A stretch of DNA of 64,000 nt from Chitinophagaceae bacterium (GCA_016786845.1 JAEUVB010000016.1:62001-126000); one strand, 5' to 3'. Shown: positions 26,932 through 35,497, numbered from the stretch's first letter. Numbers and translations are program-made. The notes: a model not told the origin generated them from the letters alone.

Positions 26932-27871
26932 AAAAATATTGTGCTATTAATTTTTCTAAATATAGATTGCAAACCTTACTTAAGTGGCCAAATTGACCAA
27001 TGGGATTAATCTCCAAAAAACAAAATAATCCATCTTTGTTTACCAATAAATCTACCGAACCAGTTTCAATATCTAATTGTTTTACTAATTCAATTAAACT
27101 TTTTGAGATGCTTTTTGGCAAAACATATGGTGCATAGCGTACCTGATTTAACTGCTCTTTCTTTTTCACATCTACTGCAGCATAAGAACTAATTATTGCC
27201 ATCGAAAATACCTGCTCAAGAAATACAAATGCTCTAATTTCAAATAAAGTATCGAAGTATTCCATAAAAAAACTAGGGGCAAATTCCGATGGAAGACTAT
27301 CAATAAATGCTGTGTCAATTTTTTGTGTGTAATACTTATAAAAACGTTCTTCAATACTAAAACCCACACCCTGGCTGAAATTTTTTAGAATTATTCCTTT
27401 TTTTCTATGTTCCAAATTAAATTTGGTCAATTCACTTTTCGAAGTTGTTACAATAAACTTAGGAATTCGCAAACCAATTTTTTCTGCTTCTATTAAGACG
27501 TCCAATCTATTAATGAAATTCCCAAAATAACTTCCAATTTTAACTGGACATTTTTCCAAAGCTTTGTGAAAGAAAAACAAACAGGATTGCCTTTCTGACT
27601 CAATTAAGCTCTGCAACATATGAGCCTTTGATGCAAATTTATATTTCACACGTTCAAATGAAAATTCACCACGACGATACCAAACACCCTTAACTGTACT
27701 ACTAGAAATCTGTTCCCCGTTGATACTTATAGTGTAAACTAAATTATCAAACTTTGTAAAAATTACTTTAGATTCGGGAGTAACAACTATATATCTTATT
27801 CCATAATACTGCATCCAGTATAGAACATAAGAAGTTGTGAAATCTGTATTGTCCGAAAAAATAACTACCAT
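26912..27871 (-). CDS. ATP-grasp peptide maturase of a grasp-with-spasm type system
   Basis: 319 residues. N-terminal part VVIFSDNTDFTTSYVLYWM and the sequence KGVWYRRGEFSF resemble MvdD/MvdC-like ATP-grasp RiPP maturases, which form amide or ester crosslinks in precursor peptides. ATP-grasp features: KGIILKNFSQGVGF (ATP loop), FEIRAFVFLEQVFS (metal site region) and the C-terminal DLLVNKDGLFCFLEINPIGQ with the Glu-x-Asn metal ligands. It overlaps the secreted-protein gene upstream by 7 bases. AT content is clearly higher than in surrounding housekeeping genes, suggesting acquisition. Confidence 0.86.
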   Translation of the reverse strand: MVVIFSDNTDFTTSYVLYWMQYYGIRYIVVTPESKVIFTKFDNLVYTISINGEQISSSTVKGVWYRRGEFSFERVKYKFASKAHMLQSLIESERQSCLFFFHKALEKCPVKIGSYFGNFINRLDVLIEAEKIGLRIPKFIVTTSKSELTKFNLEHRKKGIILKNFSQGVGFSIEERFYKYYTQKIDTAFIDSLPSEFAPSFFMEYFDTLFEIRAFVFLEQVFSMAIISSYAAVDVKKKEQLNQVRYAPYVLPKSISKSLIELVKQLDIETGSVDLLVNKDGLFCFLEINPIGQFGHLSKVCNLYLEKLIAQYFYEKTRV

Positions 27872-28968
27872 TCCATTTCTGCTAATTTTTGACTTCCCAT
27901 ATTTTCGATTTTATAGATTACATCATTTTTCCGAACGATCTTTACAAATTTATCGTCCATAATATTTATAGTTTGAATGCTGAAACTAAGTTGATTATCC
28001 GAAACACCAAAACAAATTAGCAAATTTCGAATTGCTACCAAATAACTAGCCTTACTAACAGACAAAAAGTCATTTGAATTTATTATGATTCTAATTTTCG
28101 CTTTTGTATAAAGTAGGAATCGTGATAAAGCATAAAGTTGGGCAATTCTTAATTTCATTGAATGCTTTGGAGAAAGCCCAGGTAAACTACCATAACCAAA
28201 TAGTTCATTTGGGAAAAATTGAATGTAGTTCGATTCATAATTTATAAACTCTCCGAAAGTTGCTTCTCCTTTCTCAAATGAATTTATAATGATACCTCTA
28301 ACACTATCTGCAATAACTGGGTCACTATGAATTTGATGAATCAAAAAAACATATAAATTTAATTTCATATCGAAAAGTCCACCCTCTCTGGGTTTAATAG
28401 TCTCCAAATAGTAATAAGATGGCCATTTTGGCTCTTGGGATAGGAATTGCCAAAAAGTATTGCTATTCTTAGAGTCAACGGCTGCTTGTAGGGTAAGATT
28501 CTTTATATTGATGTTTATGTCCTGACTTTTATAATATTGGTCTCTGTATTTAAGCTCAATGATGAATTTACTTATTATCTCTTTTGCCTTAAATACCGCT
28601 TCTGATCTTTTGTGTGAATCGATTATCCCTAGCGGTACATCCACAGCATGCATCGCTGAAATCAATTTTGCTTTTAGTATTTTGTCCATATTATATGTCA
28701 AACAATATGAAAATAGCAATCTAAGGTGATCCGGGTCATTCTCTCTAATGATGAGCTTAATTATACTATCTTTCCTTATGGACTTGTATAGTAAAATTTG
28801 AAATAATTTTTTGCTTTTGTTAAACTTCTGAATATCTGAAAATGGATGCAATAAGTATTTGGAAGGGTTGGTTGTACTATTTTGTGAGTATAAAATGTCA
28901 TTTTCGCACAACATCAAAGCAATTAAAGAACAAATGAAAAATGTTAATATTCTTAGGCTGGTTTGCAC
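27865..28968 (-). CDS. Secreted protein of unknown function in the peptide-maturation operon
   Basis: 367 residues with an N-terminal hydrophobic signal (LRILTFFICSLIALMLCE). I do not recognise the family. The region AKIRIIINSNDFLSVSKASY followed by LVAIRNLLICFGVSDNQLSF has the spacing of an OmpA-like peptidoglycan-binding domain in degenerate form, but this is only a suggestion. It lies between the candidate precursor and the ATP-grasp gene, overlaps the latter by 7 bases, and shares the AT-rich composition. A role in export, anchoring or processing of the peptide would fit the context. Confidence 0.65.
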   Translation of the reverse strand: MQTSLRILTFFICSLIALMLCENDILYSQNSTTNPSKYLLHPFSDIQKFNKSKKLFQILLYKSIRKDSIIKLIIRENDPDHLRLLFSYCLTYNMDKILKAKLISAMHAVDVPLGIIDSHKRSEAVFKAKEIISKFIIELKYRDQYYKSQDININIKNLTLQAAVDSKNSNTFWQFLSQEPKWPSYYYLETIKPREGGLFDMKLNLYVFLIHQIHSDPVIADSVRGIIINSFEKGEATFGEFINYESNYIQFFPNELFGYGSLPGLSPKHSMKLRIAQLYALSRFLLYTKAKIRIIINSNDFLSVSKASYLVAIRNLLICFGVSDNQLSFSIQTINIMDDKFVKIVRKNDVIYKIENMGSQKLAEMEW

Positions 28969-29099
28969 AGATTTATAATACCCTATGTTTGTTAAACAAT
29001 GCTTTGAAATTCAAGTTGTAATTTTGTAATATTTTGCAAAGCCCAAAAGGGCAAATAACTATATACGTTTGTCGATTTATTTTTAGAAAAATAAATTCA

Positions 29100-29417
29100 C
29101 TATGGGTAACCGTGAAAAGATTTTGTATAGCCATCATAAGTAACGGTTGCTGACCAATCACAGTCATACATAAATTCTTTTGTTAAACTAGTAGAAAAAG
29201 AAGTGGGCCCATGTCCCACTGTTGAAGAAATAGTCCCCGTTCCTGTGCATGTTGAGATATCACCTGAATAACTATACGCTGAACCATTTATTGTACCGCT
29301 TCCACCTATCGGTATTCCCAATGGAACACCGGAACTACCTGAACCTCCTGATATTCCACTAATTTTTGAATTAGCAAACTTCGAACCTTTCAATGATTCC
29401 AATTTATTCTTGATCAT
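29100..29417 (-). CDS. Candidate ribosomal peptide precursor with GG-type leader
   Basis: 105 residues. The N-terminus MIKNKLESLKGSKFANSKIS, ending in GISGGSG, has the form of Bacteroidota natural-product leaders (LESL..SKF...KI..I.GG). The putative core is about 80 residues, very rich in Gly, Ser and Thr, with two cysteines (ISTCTGTGTI and MYDCDWSATV) and a C-terminus of YTKSFHGYP. Such residues are typical targets of ATP-grasp crosslinking only if acidic; here the core has few Asp/Glu, so the chemistry may differ. It is the best precursor candidate in the operon. No dedicated exporter gene is seen nearby. Confidence 0.68.
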   Translation of the reverse strand: MIKNKLESLKGSKFANSKISGISGGSGSSGVPLGIPIGGSGTINGSAYSYSGDISTCTGTGTISSTVGHGPTSFSTSLTKEFMYDCDWSATVTYDGYTKSFHGYP

Positions 29418-29453
29418 AAAATAAAATTTATTGTTTGATTAAAAACTATTTAA

Positions 29454-30251
29454 TTATGCATACTTCCAATTCAAACCATCAATAATAATACTAAAGGTTT
29501 CCGTTACTTCAGTAGAAGCACCTATACGGTATGAACTTTGAAGCAGAAAATCAAATGGCATGGTAAAATTGATGGTGGAAGGTACAATCGCTGTTTGGCG
29601 GTTGGCGGGAATTTGTATTTCTGAATAGAGGTAATAGGTGGTACCGGCATCGGGGCTTATAAATAAACGGATCATGCCTTGGCTGTTATTGCCTTGTGCC
29701 TTTACGTGTATGTTTTCTAAAGCTGTACCATTGTCTCCGGCTGTCAGTATTCTTACAATAGCACCTGTACCATTCAGGTTCGCATTTGCTGTAGTCACTT
29801 TATCAAAACCGTTATTGGCCACCCTGTTCATGTGATCGCAACAGGCTGCAGTTGCCGGATATTCCCAATCCAACCCTTCTGCAAATACATTAAAGGATTC
29901 CGCTTTTTCGGTACTCACAATGATGCTATTTCCTGCTGCCAAGGTAATGCCTAAATCGGTGAAACATTCAAAGGCTGGCTCTACGGCAGTAGGTACGCAG
30001 GCAGGAATGGGTACTTCCTGTAGCAATTGGATATTGCCGGACAATTTTAGAAAGAACCTTACCATACCTTGTGTGGTAGTCGCTATGGCTTTTATTTTTA
30101 CTCTATTGACTAAAGTGCCATTGGCAGCACCCGTAATAAGGGTATAGGTTGTACCTGTGCCATCTAAATTGGTATTGGCTGCTGAAATTTTGACTATTCC
30201 TGTATTAGCGGTGAGCTGGGAATAGTCGGTGTAGTTGAAAGTGGTTTCCAT
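29454..30251 (-). CDS. Two-domain repeat protein at the head of the peptide operon
   Basis: 265 residues made of two similar ~125-residue domains: the first with NTNLDGTGTTYTLITGAANG, TTTQGMVRFFLKLSG and VFAEGLDWEYPA; the second with NANLNGTGAIVRILTAGDNG, NNSQGMIRLFISPDAG and IIIDGLNWKYA. The pattern is all-beta, like a jelly roll. Each domain ends in the same GL(D/N)W.Y motif. No signal peptide, and cysteines occur only in the first domain and linker (ACCDH). Not recognised; 36 bases before the precursor on the same strand. Composition is more GC-rich than the maturation genes, so it may be a separate addition. Confidence 0.72.
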   Translation of the reverse strand: METTFNYTDYSQLTANTGIVKISAANTNLDGTGTTYTLITGAANGTLVNRVKIKAIATTTQGMVRFFLKLSGNIQLLQEVPIPACVPTAVEPAFECFTDLGITLAAGNSIIVSTEKAESFNVFAEGLDWEYPATAACCDHMNRVANNGFDKVTTANANLNGTGAIVRILTAGDNGTALENIHVKAQGNNSQGMIRLFISPDAGTTYYLYSEIQIPANRQTAIVPSTINFTMPFDFLLQSSYRIGASTEVTETFSIIIDGLNWKYA

Positions 30252-30598
30252 AATGATAAAAATTTGAAGTGATATAAACGAAATTGAATAACAAAAAACT
30301 GGACGAGGACGAAAATAATGAACTAAGAAACGAAGGACTAAATGAAGTCTATTTTCTATTGGCTAAGGAATATATCTATTATCTATCATTATGGCTGAGG
30401 ATCGTTGATTAGGCTTTGTACTGTAAAAGTATACAAAACATTTTTTGTTTTTCCGAACTTTAACAAAAAAGGGTTAAATATCTTTTTTCCTTATAAGAGA
30501 AATATCACAGAAGGTGGAATCTTGTATCTGTATTTCATAACTTTTATCCTATAGTATCCTATCCTATGGAATTTTATGTCCCCTTTCATCTATGAGGT
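30252..30598. other. AT-rich divergent gap
   Basis: About 350 bases between two genes transcribed away from each other; it should contain both promoters. On the minus strand TACTTTTA (about 30431-30438) resembles a -7 element. No gene, repeat or hairpin is evident. Confidence 0.5.
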
Positions 30599-31258
30599 AT
30601 GAAATATATTCTTCTGTTTAATCTTATCCTTCTTTCCTGCCAGGTCAACTCCGAAAAAAAACATGAGCGTGATACGCCTTCAACGGTTACCGCAGCGGCC
30701 TATGCCAAAGCCATAAAATCGACCGACAGTTTGAAAGCCAAATGCCGGCTGATGTATTGGAAAGATGCGGGGCAATGTTTTTCTACATTTATTGAAAACA
30801 GATTACTACCCGCATGGTATGGCACGGTATGGGATTTCAATGGCACCACACAAGTGCCGGGGGAAGGCAAAATTGCTTGCGGGTATTTTGTGACTACGGT
30901 ATTGCGCGATGCCGGCGTTGATCTTCATCGGGTGAAGATGGCGCAATGTGCATCGGAGATGATGATCAATCATCTTACGCAAGATAAAGAATATTATAAC
31001 CGGATCTCGTTTGCTGATTTTATCCGCAAGGTTAAATCCCACGGACCGGGGTTGTCGGTTATCGGTCTCGACAATCATACGGGTTTCTTACTCTACGACG
31101 GTGAGGAACTCTACTTCATACATGCATCTTATATCGGTACGGGCAAGGTAGCCAAAGACATTGCTGAAGAGAATATCATCTTGAAACAATCAGCTTATAA
31201 GGTGGTGGGGTATTTGAGTCAGAGTGAGGGGTTTGTGAGGAGGTGGATGGGGGAGTGA
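30599..31258 (+). CDS. Lipoprotein with NlpC/P60-like cysteine peptidase features
   Basis: 219 residues with a lipoprotein signal (MKYILLFNLILLSCQVN; Cys at residue 14). IACGYFVTTVLRDAGVDLHR has the Cys-containing helix start typical of papain-fold NlpC/P60 or related enzymes; later IGLDNHTGFLLYDGEELYFI contains His in the right order, followed by HASY. This suggests a periplasm-facing, membrane-anchored amidase or peptidase, perhaps acting on cell wall. The exact family was not recognised. Start at 30599 is supported by the signal peptide. Confidence 0.72.
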   Translation: MKYILLFNLILLSCQVNSEKKHERDTPSTVTAAAYAKAIKSTDSLKAKCRLMYWKDAGQCFSTFIENRLLPAWYGTVWDFNGTTQVPGEGKIACGYFVTTVLRDAGVDLHRVKMAQCASEMMINHLTQDKEYYNRISFADFIRKVKSHGPGLSVIGLDNHTGFLLYDGEELYFIHASYIGTGKVAKDIAEENIILKQSAYKVVGYLSQSEGFVRRWMGE

Positions 31259-31456
31259 CTGAGTACTCAGTAGTTAGTACTAAGTGGTCGCGTTACAGTT
31301 GATGGGATGGTTCGGATATAAATAGTTGTATTCTATATAGATAGTCTGTGTGAGAAAGTGAAAGGGAAACTGAAAGGGAAAGAAGGGGAGAATGAGAAAG
31401 AGAATGAGTAATTGAAAGAGAGGATTTTAGCCCGCGCACTTGCTTATCTTTACATC

Positions 31457-31954
31457 ATGAAAACCCTACTCATTGTTCGGCATGCGAAATCGGACTGGAC
31501 CTATATAGATCAGAAAGATATTGAAAGAAGTTTGAATGATCGTGGCCTGCGGGATGCACCCATGATGGGACAACGATTGAAGGGTCGAGGATTTATGCCC
31601 GACCTGATCTTGTCCAGTAGTGCCAAGCGTGCGGCACAAACCGCCAGTCTAATGGCTCAGGAACTACAATACCCCATCGAAAAAATTCGGTGGGAAGATA
31701 AACTTTATCATGCCCTGCCCGATGTGATACAGTCTTGCATCTTTGGCGTCGAAAATGAAGTGGATACCCTCATAGTGGTTTGTCACAATCCCGGTATTAC
31801 CTATTTCGTGAACGGACTTCTCGGACCCTTTACCGACAATATCCCAACCTGCGGTATGGCCGCTTTCCGTTTCGATACCCTTAAATGGGAGGAATACCCA
31901 ACCGTAAAAGCAAAACTTTTGTTTTTTGATTTTCCGAAGAATGGAATCAGCTAA
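31457..31954 (+). CDS. SixA-type phosphohistidine phosphatase (histidine phosphatase family)
   Basis: Start at 31457 (MKTLLIVRHAKSDWTYIDQK); the frame upstream to 31412 crosses a TATCTTTA promoter-like element. 165 residues. The RHA motif at residues 8-10 supplies the phosphate-accepting His; LILSSSAKRAAQTASLMAQE and VVCHNPGITYFV complete the active site. SixA-type enzymes remove phosphate from His-containing phosphotransfer domains, but substrates in Bacteroidota are not established. Cytoplasmic, single gene. Confidence 0.9.
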   Translation: MKTLLIVRHAKSDWTYIDQKDIERSLNDRGLRDAPMMGQRLKGRGFMPDLILSSSAKRAAQTASLMAQELQYPIEKIRWEDKLYHALPDVIQSCIFGVENEVDTLIVVCHNPGITYFVNGLLGPFTDNIPTCGMAAFRFDTLKWEEYPTVKAKLLFFDFPKNGIS

Positions 31955-31958
31955 AGGA

Positions 31959-32714
31959 TCAAGCCTTCATCGCCTTCAACAAATCATATTTCCTTCGCCT
32001 GTACCACATCTCTTCTTTGGCAAAGTGGTAGCCGGCTTTTCCATCTAAAAACCCTAAACGGAAAATATAGTCTTTTACAAAACCGAAGAGGGGACTAAAA
32101 CAATGTTTGAGGATATGGGGCTTACGGCCTTGTTCATGCATATGCTGTGCACTCAGTCGGGCATATTTGTCCAGTCTTTCCAAATGATCCTTGCTGTCGG
32201 CGAAGGAATAGTGAAGCACCACACCTTCTAAAGTTTCGCGCTTTACATCTCCCGAAAATTCCACATCTTCATGTACGGTGTTGGTATTCCAGCAAGCCCT
32301 CCGCCGATCAAAAATGCGCAAGCGGTATTCCTTCGACACCGATCCATGATGCAAGATCTGTTCCCCATAGACCATCTTGCGACGAATGAGAAAAGCATGC
32401 TCCGGTGATGGCAAGGTCTGAAATCTTTTTTGAATCGCTTCTTTCAATCGCCCATCCATCACTTCATCGGCATCGAGACTCAAAATCCAATCATACTTGG
32501 CTTGCAGATTGCCCGTATTCTTCGTGGCCGAATAGCCCTGCCATTCTACCTGTATCACCCTCGCCCCAAGGGAACGTGCTAAGGCCATGGTATCATCGGT
32601 ACTGCCATTGTCTACAATCAGGACATCATCGCTCAACCCTTGCAAGGCTTGCAGACAACGCACAATATTCTTGGCTTCATTACGGGTGAGGATAACAATC
32701 GACAGCGGCAGCAT
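31959..32714 (-). CDS. Glycosyltransferase family 2 (WaaE/LpsC-like)
   Basis: 251 residues. N-terminal GT-A fold signatures: LSIVILTRNEAKNIVRCL, VLIVDNGSTDDTMALA and ILSLDADEVM (DxD-like metal site), followed by the region RRKMVYGEQILHHGSVSKEY and VHEDVEFSG common in LPS-core GT2 enzymes of the WaaE/KdtX type. It probably adds a sugar to a lipopolysaccharide core or similar surface glycan. A single gene, with no other LPS genes nearby; its 3' end is 4 bases from that of the convergent SixA gene. Confidence 0.88.
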   Translation of the reverse strand: MLPLSIVILTRNEAKNIVRCLQALQGLSDDVLIVDNGSTDDTMALARSLGARVIQVEWQGYSATKNTGNLQAKYDWILSLDADEVMDGRLKEAIQKRFQTLPSPEHAFLIRRKMVYGEQILHHGSVSKEYRLRIFDRRRACWNTNTVHEDVEFSGDVKRETLEGVVLHYSFADSKDHLERLDKYARLSAQHMHEQGRKPHILKHCFSPLFGFVKDYIFRLGFLDGKAGYHFAKEEMWYRRRKYDLLKAMKA

Positions 32715-32803
32715 GCTGTAAATATAATGGGAAATTGATTGAGGGGGAATAGAAGGTGCTGTGGTTAGGTAATAACTATTTTCTTCATTGATGAGAAAGT
32801 TTG

Positions 32804-33280
32804 TTACGGGCGTATGTATAGCGTTTCAATGTAAGCCAAAGATGTACCCATAACTACTAATTTCTTCCATGGTGGCATTGAACTAATCATTTGTTTTATT
32901 TTGCCATTTAGAACTTCATCCTTAGAATTAACAATATTAATTAATTCAATATCTCCATTTTTTAAGATCCTACAATTTACACGAATATCATGCTGCTGAA
33001 TGAATGCTGAATGAATCAGTTTATGTCCCAATTTATTTTCTATGTAATTATACAAATTTCCATAAAAGAAATGCTCAGGAGGAAACACATCCAAAAAAAC
33101 GTATATTTCTGGTTTTGATCCCTTTTGAACCTTAGTGTCAGAAACAAGGTTAGGGCTATTATCTGAGTAGACCGTATCCTTACCATCAATAGTTAAAACT
33201 AGATTCGAATCCAAAAGTATGGATTGCCCATAAGAAGACATACCCACCGTTAACAATAAGAGAATAAAATAGTATTTCAT
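32804..33280 (-). CDS. Small secreted protein with TonB C-terminal-like end
   Basis: Start at 33280 (MKYYFILLLLTVGMSSYGQ) gives a signal peptide; the frame opens six residues earlier. 158 residues. The C-terminal half reads like the two-strand, one-helix TonB C-terminal fold (VNCRILKNGDIELINIVNSK ... KIKQMISSMPPWKKL). Such single domains occur in many Bacteroidota exported proteins of unknown function. Distinctive partners are absent. Confidence 0.68.
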   Translation of the reverse strand: MKYYFILLLLTVGMSSYGQSILLDSNLVLTIDGKDTVYSDNSPNLVSDTKVQKGSKPEIYVFLDVFPPEHFFYGNLYNYIENKLGHKLIHSAFIQQHDIRVNCRILKNGDIELINIVNSKDEVLNGKIKQMISSMPPWKKLVVMGTSLAYIETLYIRP

Positions 33281-33362
33281 AAATTCGATTTTGTACATAA
33301 ACTTACCATTTAGGCCGCAAGTGTCTCTCGCCTTGGAGACCCTACGGTATACTTTTCACTAT

Positions 33363-33504
33363 GCTCCTCTCGAAGCCATAATCCATATTCGTTATCCAAC
33401 ATCCTAAGCATTTTATTCCACTAATATACAACTCATTCCGCTTTCAGTACGAGTATCCATTCAGGAGATCGCCCCATATAGCTTTCAACACTAAGCATTC
33501 ATTA
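33363..33504. repeat. 141-bp direct repeat, copy 1
   Basis: Nearly identical to 35063-35203: shared stretches include CGAAGCCATAATCCATATTC, GTTATCCAACATCC, CCACTAATATACAACTCATT and GATCGCCCCAT. It ends at the stop codon of the secreted-protein gene; the second copy lies just before that gene's start. The copies begin exactly 1700 bp apart, in direct orientation. Confidence 0.88.
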
Positions 33505-35043
33505 TTCTACGATTAACTTCCTCACCCACTCATTCACCCCTTGAGGCGAACGCGTCACAATCTTCAACAAATACATACCCTCTTTAAGCGAAGATATATC
33601 CAAATCAATTTTTCCGGAGCTGGTCTTTCTTCTTTCGGATAATAAAACCTGACCCAATAAATTATACACTTCCACTGTATTCTCTCTCCTATTCAAATCA
33701 TCACTTTCGATGGTGAGTACATTCCTGGCAGGATTAGGATATATGCTCAGTAAATTCTCTTTCTCATTCACATTCTCATTCTCTAATGGCCAGCACATAC
33801 TCGTATCAATCCCAAGATCGTAGTTAGGCATATGAGGTGGTGCAACAATACCCGCAGCTGGCATACGCAGACAACGCGGACAAAAATTACAACCCACACC
33901 TTTCACATCCGGGTTATCTATGCGGCTCATTTGTTTACTGCCATTACTAAAGTTCCCTATGTATAATCTGTTATCGGGAGCTAAGTACATATTCGAATAA
34001 CTTTGAAACGCGTCCCATGTTGTATCAAGTCCTGCAACATGATACCAAGCGGTGCTGCTATCGGTATCCAAAAGATCGAGTTGAAGAATATTGAAATACA
34101 TATCAATATACAAATATTGTCCATTTGGAGAAAATGCCAATCCCTCCGTAAAGGTTTCTTTGAGGGTGGTATCAAGGGGGTTGTGACAATTTTGTTCCGG
34201 TATATTATATACTTCGGGGTTGCTCAATATTCCCTGGCACCGATCAAAGTCTGCCACAAAAACCTTGCCCGTTCCGCGGCACGTAGTAGCATACTTTGTT
34301 CCATCTTGACTGAACATACTCTGCCCGCCTTGATCAAAGATACTAAAGACCGGTTCCGGAAAGTTTTGACTGCCAATGTAATCCACACTATCCTGAGTGA
34401 ACAGAAATTTGTACACCTTATTCGCACCCCTCGCCTGCTTCAGCACCCACCAATCTTTCCCGTTAGCATGCTTGCATGCCATCATCTGTGACTTGCTTAA
34501 AGTATCATTCTGAAGCAGGGGTATCTCTCGTTCTACCACTTTACCCAAACCTCCGTTCAGTTTCATATCAATTTTGCAATAACCCATCATATCAAAAACT
34601 GCATCATGACCAGATACATTCATCCATTTGTCAAACTCTGTGTCGCTGGCAGTGCAGTATGGCATATAATAAACACTATCTTTAAATGGAAGAAACAAAC
34701 AGGTTTGTGGAACAAGACTGAACCCGTTGTAGTACTGTAAATAATCTCTTCCTCCTATACTATCACCGTTATCTAATATTACTTTATTTTTATTAAAGAC
34801 TTTACAACCATTGCTCATTAATATAACATTTCCATTACTATCGCAAATATTAGTACCTCCATTCAATGACAAATAGTTGATGCTATGAGTTGAATCAGAA
34901 AATACCATTTCCGCACCATTAAAAACGATGATATATGTTTTAAAAATTCCACTCACCCAGGAATAATTAAATTTAGATTGAGCGCGTACCGTTGAAACAG
35001 CAGAAACTAGCACTAAGGATAATATGAATTGCTTAAATGCCAT
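33502..35043 (-). CDS. Secreted protein with T9SS type A sorting domain, flanked by direct repeats
   Basis: 513 residues: signal peptide (MAFKQFILSLVLVSAVSTVRAQ), a beta-propeller-like body (WVLKQARGANKVYKFLFTQD, MFSQDGTKYATTC, AFSPNGQYLYIDM, NMYLAPDNRLYIGN), and a Por tail (LLSIYPNPARNVLTIESD ... LKEGMYLLKIVTR). It should be exported by T9SS. Cysteines cluster before the tail (CNFCPRCLRM). The gene sits exactly between two 141-bp direct repeats. Shorter paralogues of the same type are common in this phylum. Confidence 0.88.
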   Translation of the reverse strand: MAFKQFILSLVLVSAVSTVRAQSKFNYSWVSGIFKTYIIVFNGAEMVFSDSTHSINYLSLNGGTNICDSNGNVILMSNGCKVFNKNKVILDNGDSIGGRDYLQYYNGFSLVPQTCLFLPFKDSVYYMPYCTASDTEFDKWMNVSGHDAVFDMMGYCKIDMKLNGGLGKVVEREIPLLQNDTLSKSQMMACKHANGKDWWVLKQARGANKVYKFLFTQDSVDYIGSQNFPEPVFSIFDQGGQSMFSQDGTKYATTCRGTGKVFVADFDRCQGILSNPEVYNIPEQNCHNPLDTTLKETFTEGLAFSPNGQYLYIDMYFNILQLDLLDTDSSTAWYHVAGLDTTWDAFQSYSNMYLAPDNRLYIGNFSNGSKQMSRIDNPDVKGVGCNFCPRCLRMPAAGIVAPPHMPNYDLGIDTSMCWPLENENVNEKENLLSIYPNPARNVLTIESDDLNRRENTVEVYNLLGQVLLSERRKTSSGKIDLDISSLKEGMYLLKIVTRSPQGVNEWVRKLIVE

Positions 35044-35062
35044 TATTGTTATTTAGCACAAA

Positions 35063-35203
35063 GCTCCTTCCGAAGCCATAATCCATATTCGTTATCCAAC
35101 ATCCCAAGCATATTATTCCACTAATATACAACTCATTCCGTTTCAGTACCAGCATCCATTCCGGTGATCGCCCCATTTAACATTCAACACTCAGCATTCA
35201 TCA
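35063..35203. repeat. 141-bp direct repeat, copy 2
   Basis: Direct repeat partner of 33363-33504, 19 bases upstream of the start codon of the secreted-protein gene. On the minus strand it holds short open frames, but these contain stops that differ between copies, so it is probably not coding. Confidence 0.88.
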
Positions 35204-35241
35204 TTACCACTAGCCGTTTCCACAACGCTCCACATAAAAGT

Positions 35242-35451
35242 AAAATATCCACGGGCAGAAACCCAATATCGACTCTTCAAAGCAAAATATGGACTCTTCA
35301 AAGCAAAATATTGGTTCTTCAAAACAAAATATGGATCGTTCAAAGCAAAATATCCATTGGCCGAAGTAAAATATCCACCCACCGAAACCAAATATCCACC
35401 CACCGAAGCAAAATATCCATCGGCCGAAACCAAATATCCACTCACCGAAAC
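35242..35451. repeat. Minisatellite B: ten units of exactly 21 bp
   Basis: AATAT-containing units begin at 35243, 35264, 35285, 35306, 35327, 35348, 35369, 35390, 35411 and 35432, with no insertion or deletion. Two unit variants occur: the first blocks carry GGACTCTTCAAAGC-like sequence, the later ones CCACCCACCGAAAC-like. The unit sequence is unrelated to element A although the period is the same. Confidence 0.9.
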
Positions 35452-35497
35452 AAGGCAAGGCCCCATTTTACACAGAAATACAAAGAAAAACCCCCTT

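Larger units (their letters stand above)
35044..35497. other. Non-coding stretch with repeat copy 2 and a 21-bp minisatellite
   Basis: Holds the second 141-bp repeat (35063-35203) and the minisatellite (35242-35451). Open frames on both strands across the minisatellite are by-products of a period divisible by three without stop codons. No gene is supported. Confidence 0.8.

Noticed and set aside
33300-33500. Short open frames in the 141-bp direct repeat (minus strand)
   Set aside because: Reading frames differ between the two copies and contain stops; no recognisable product.
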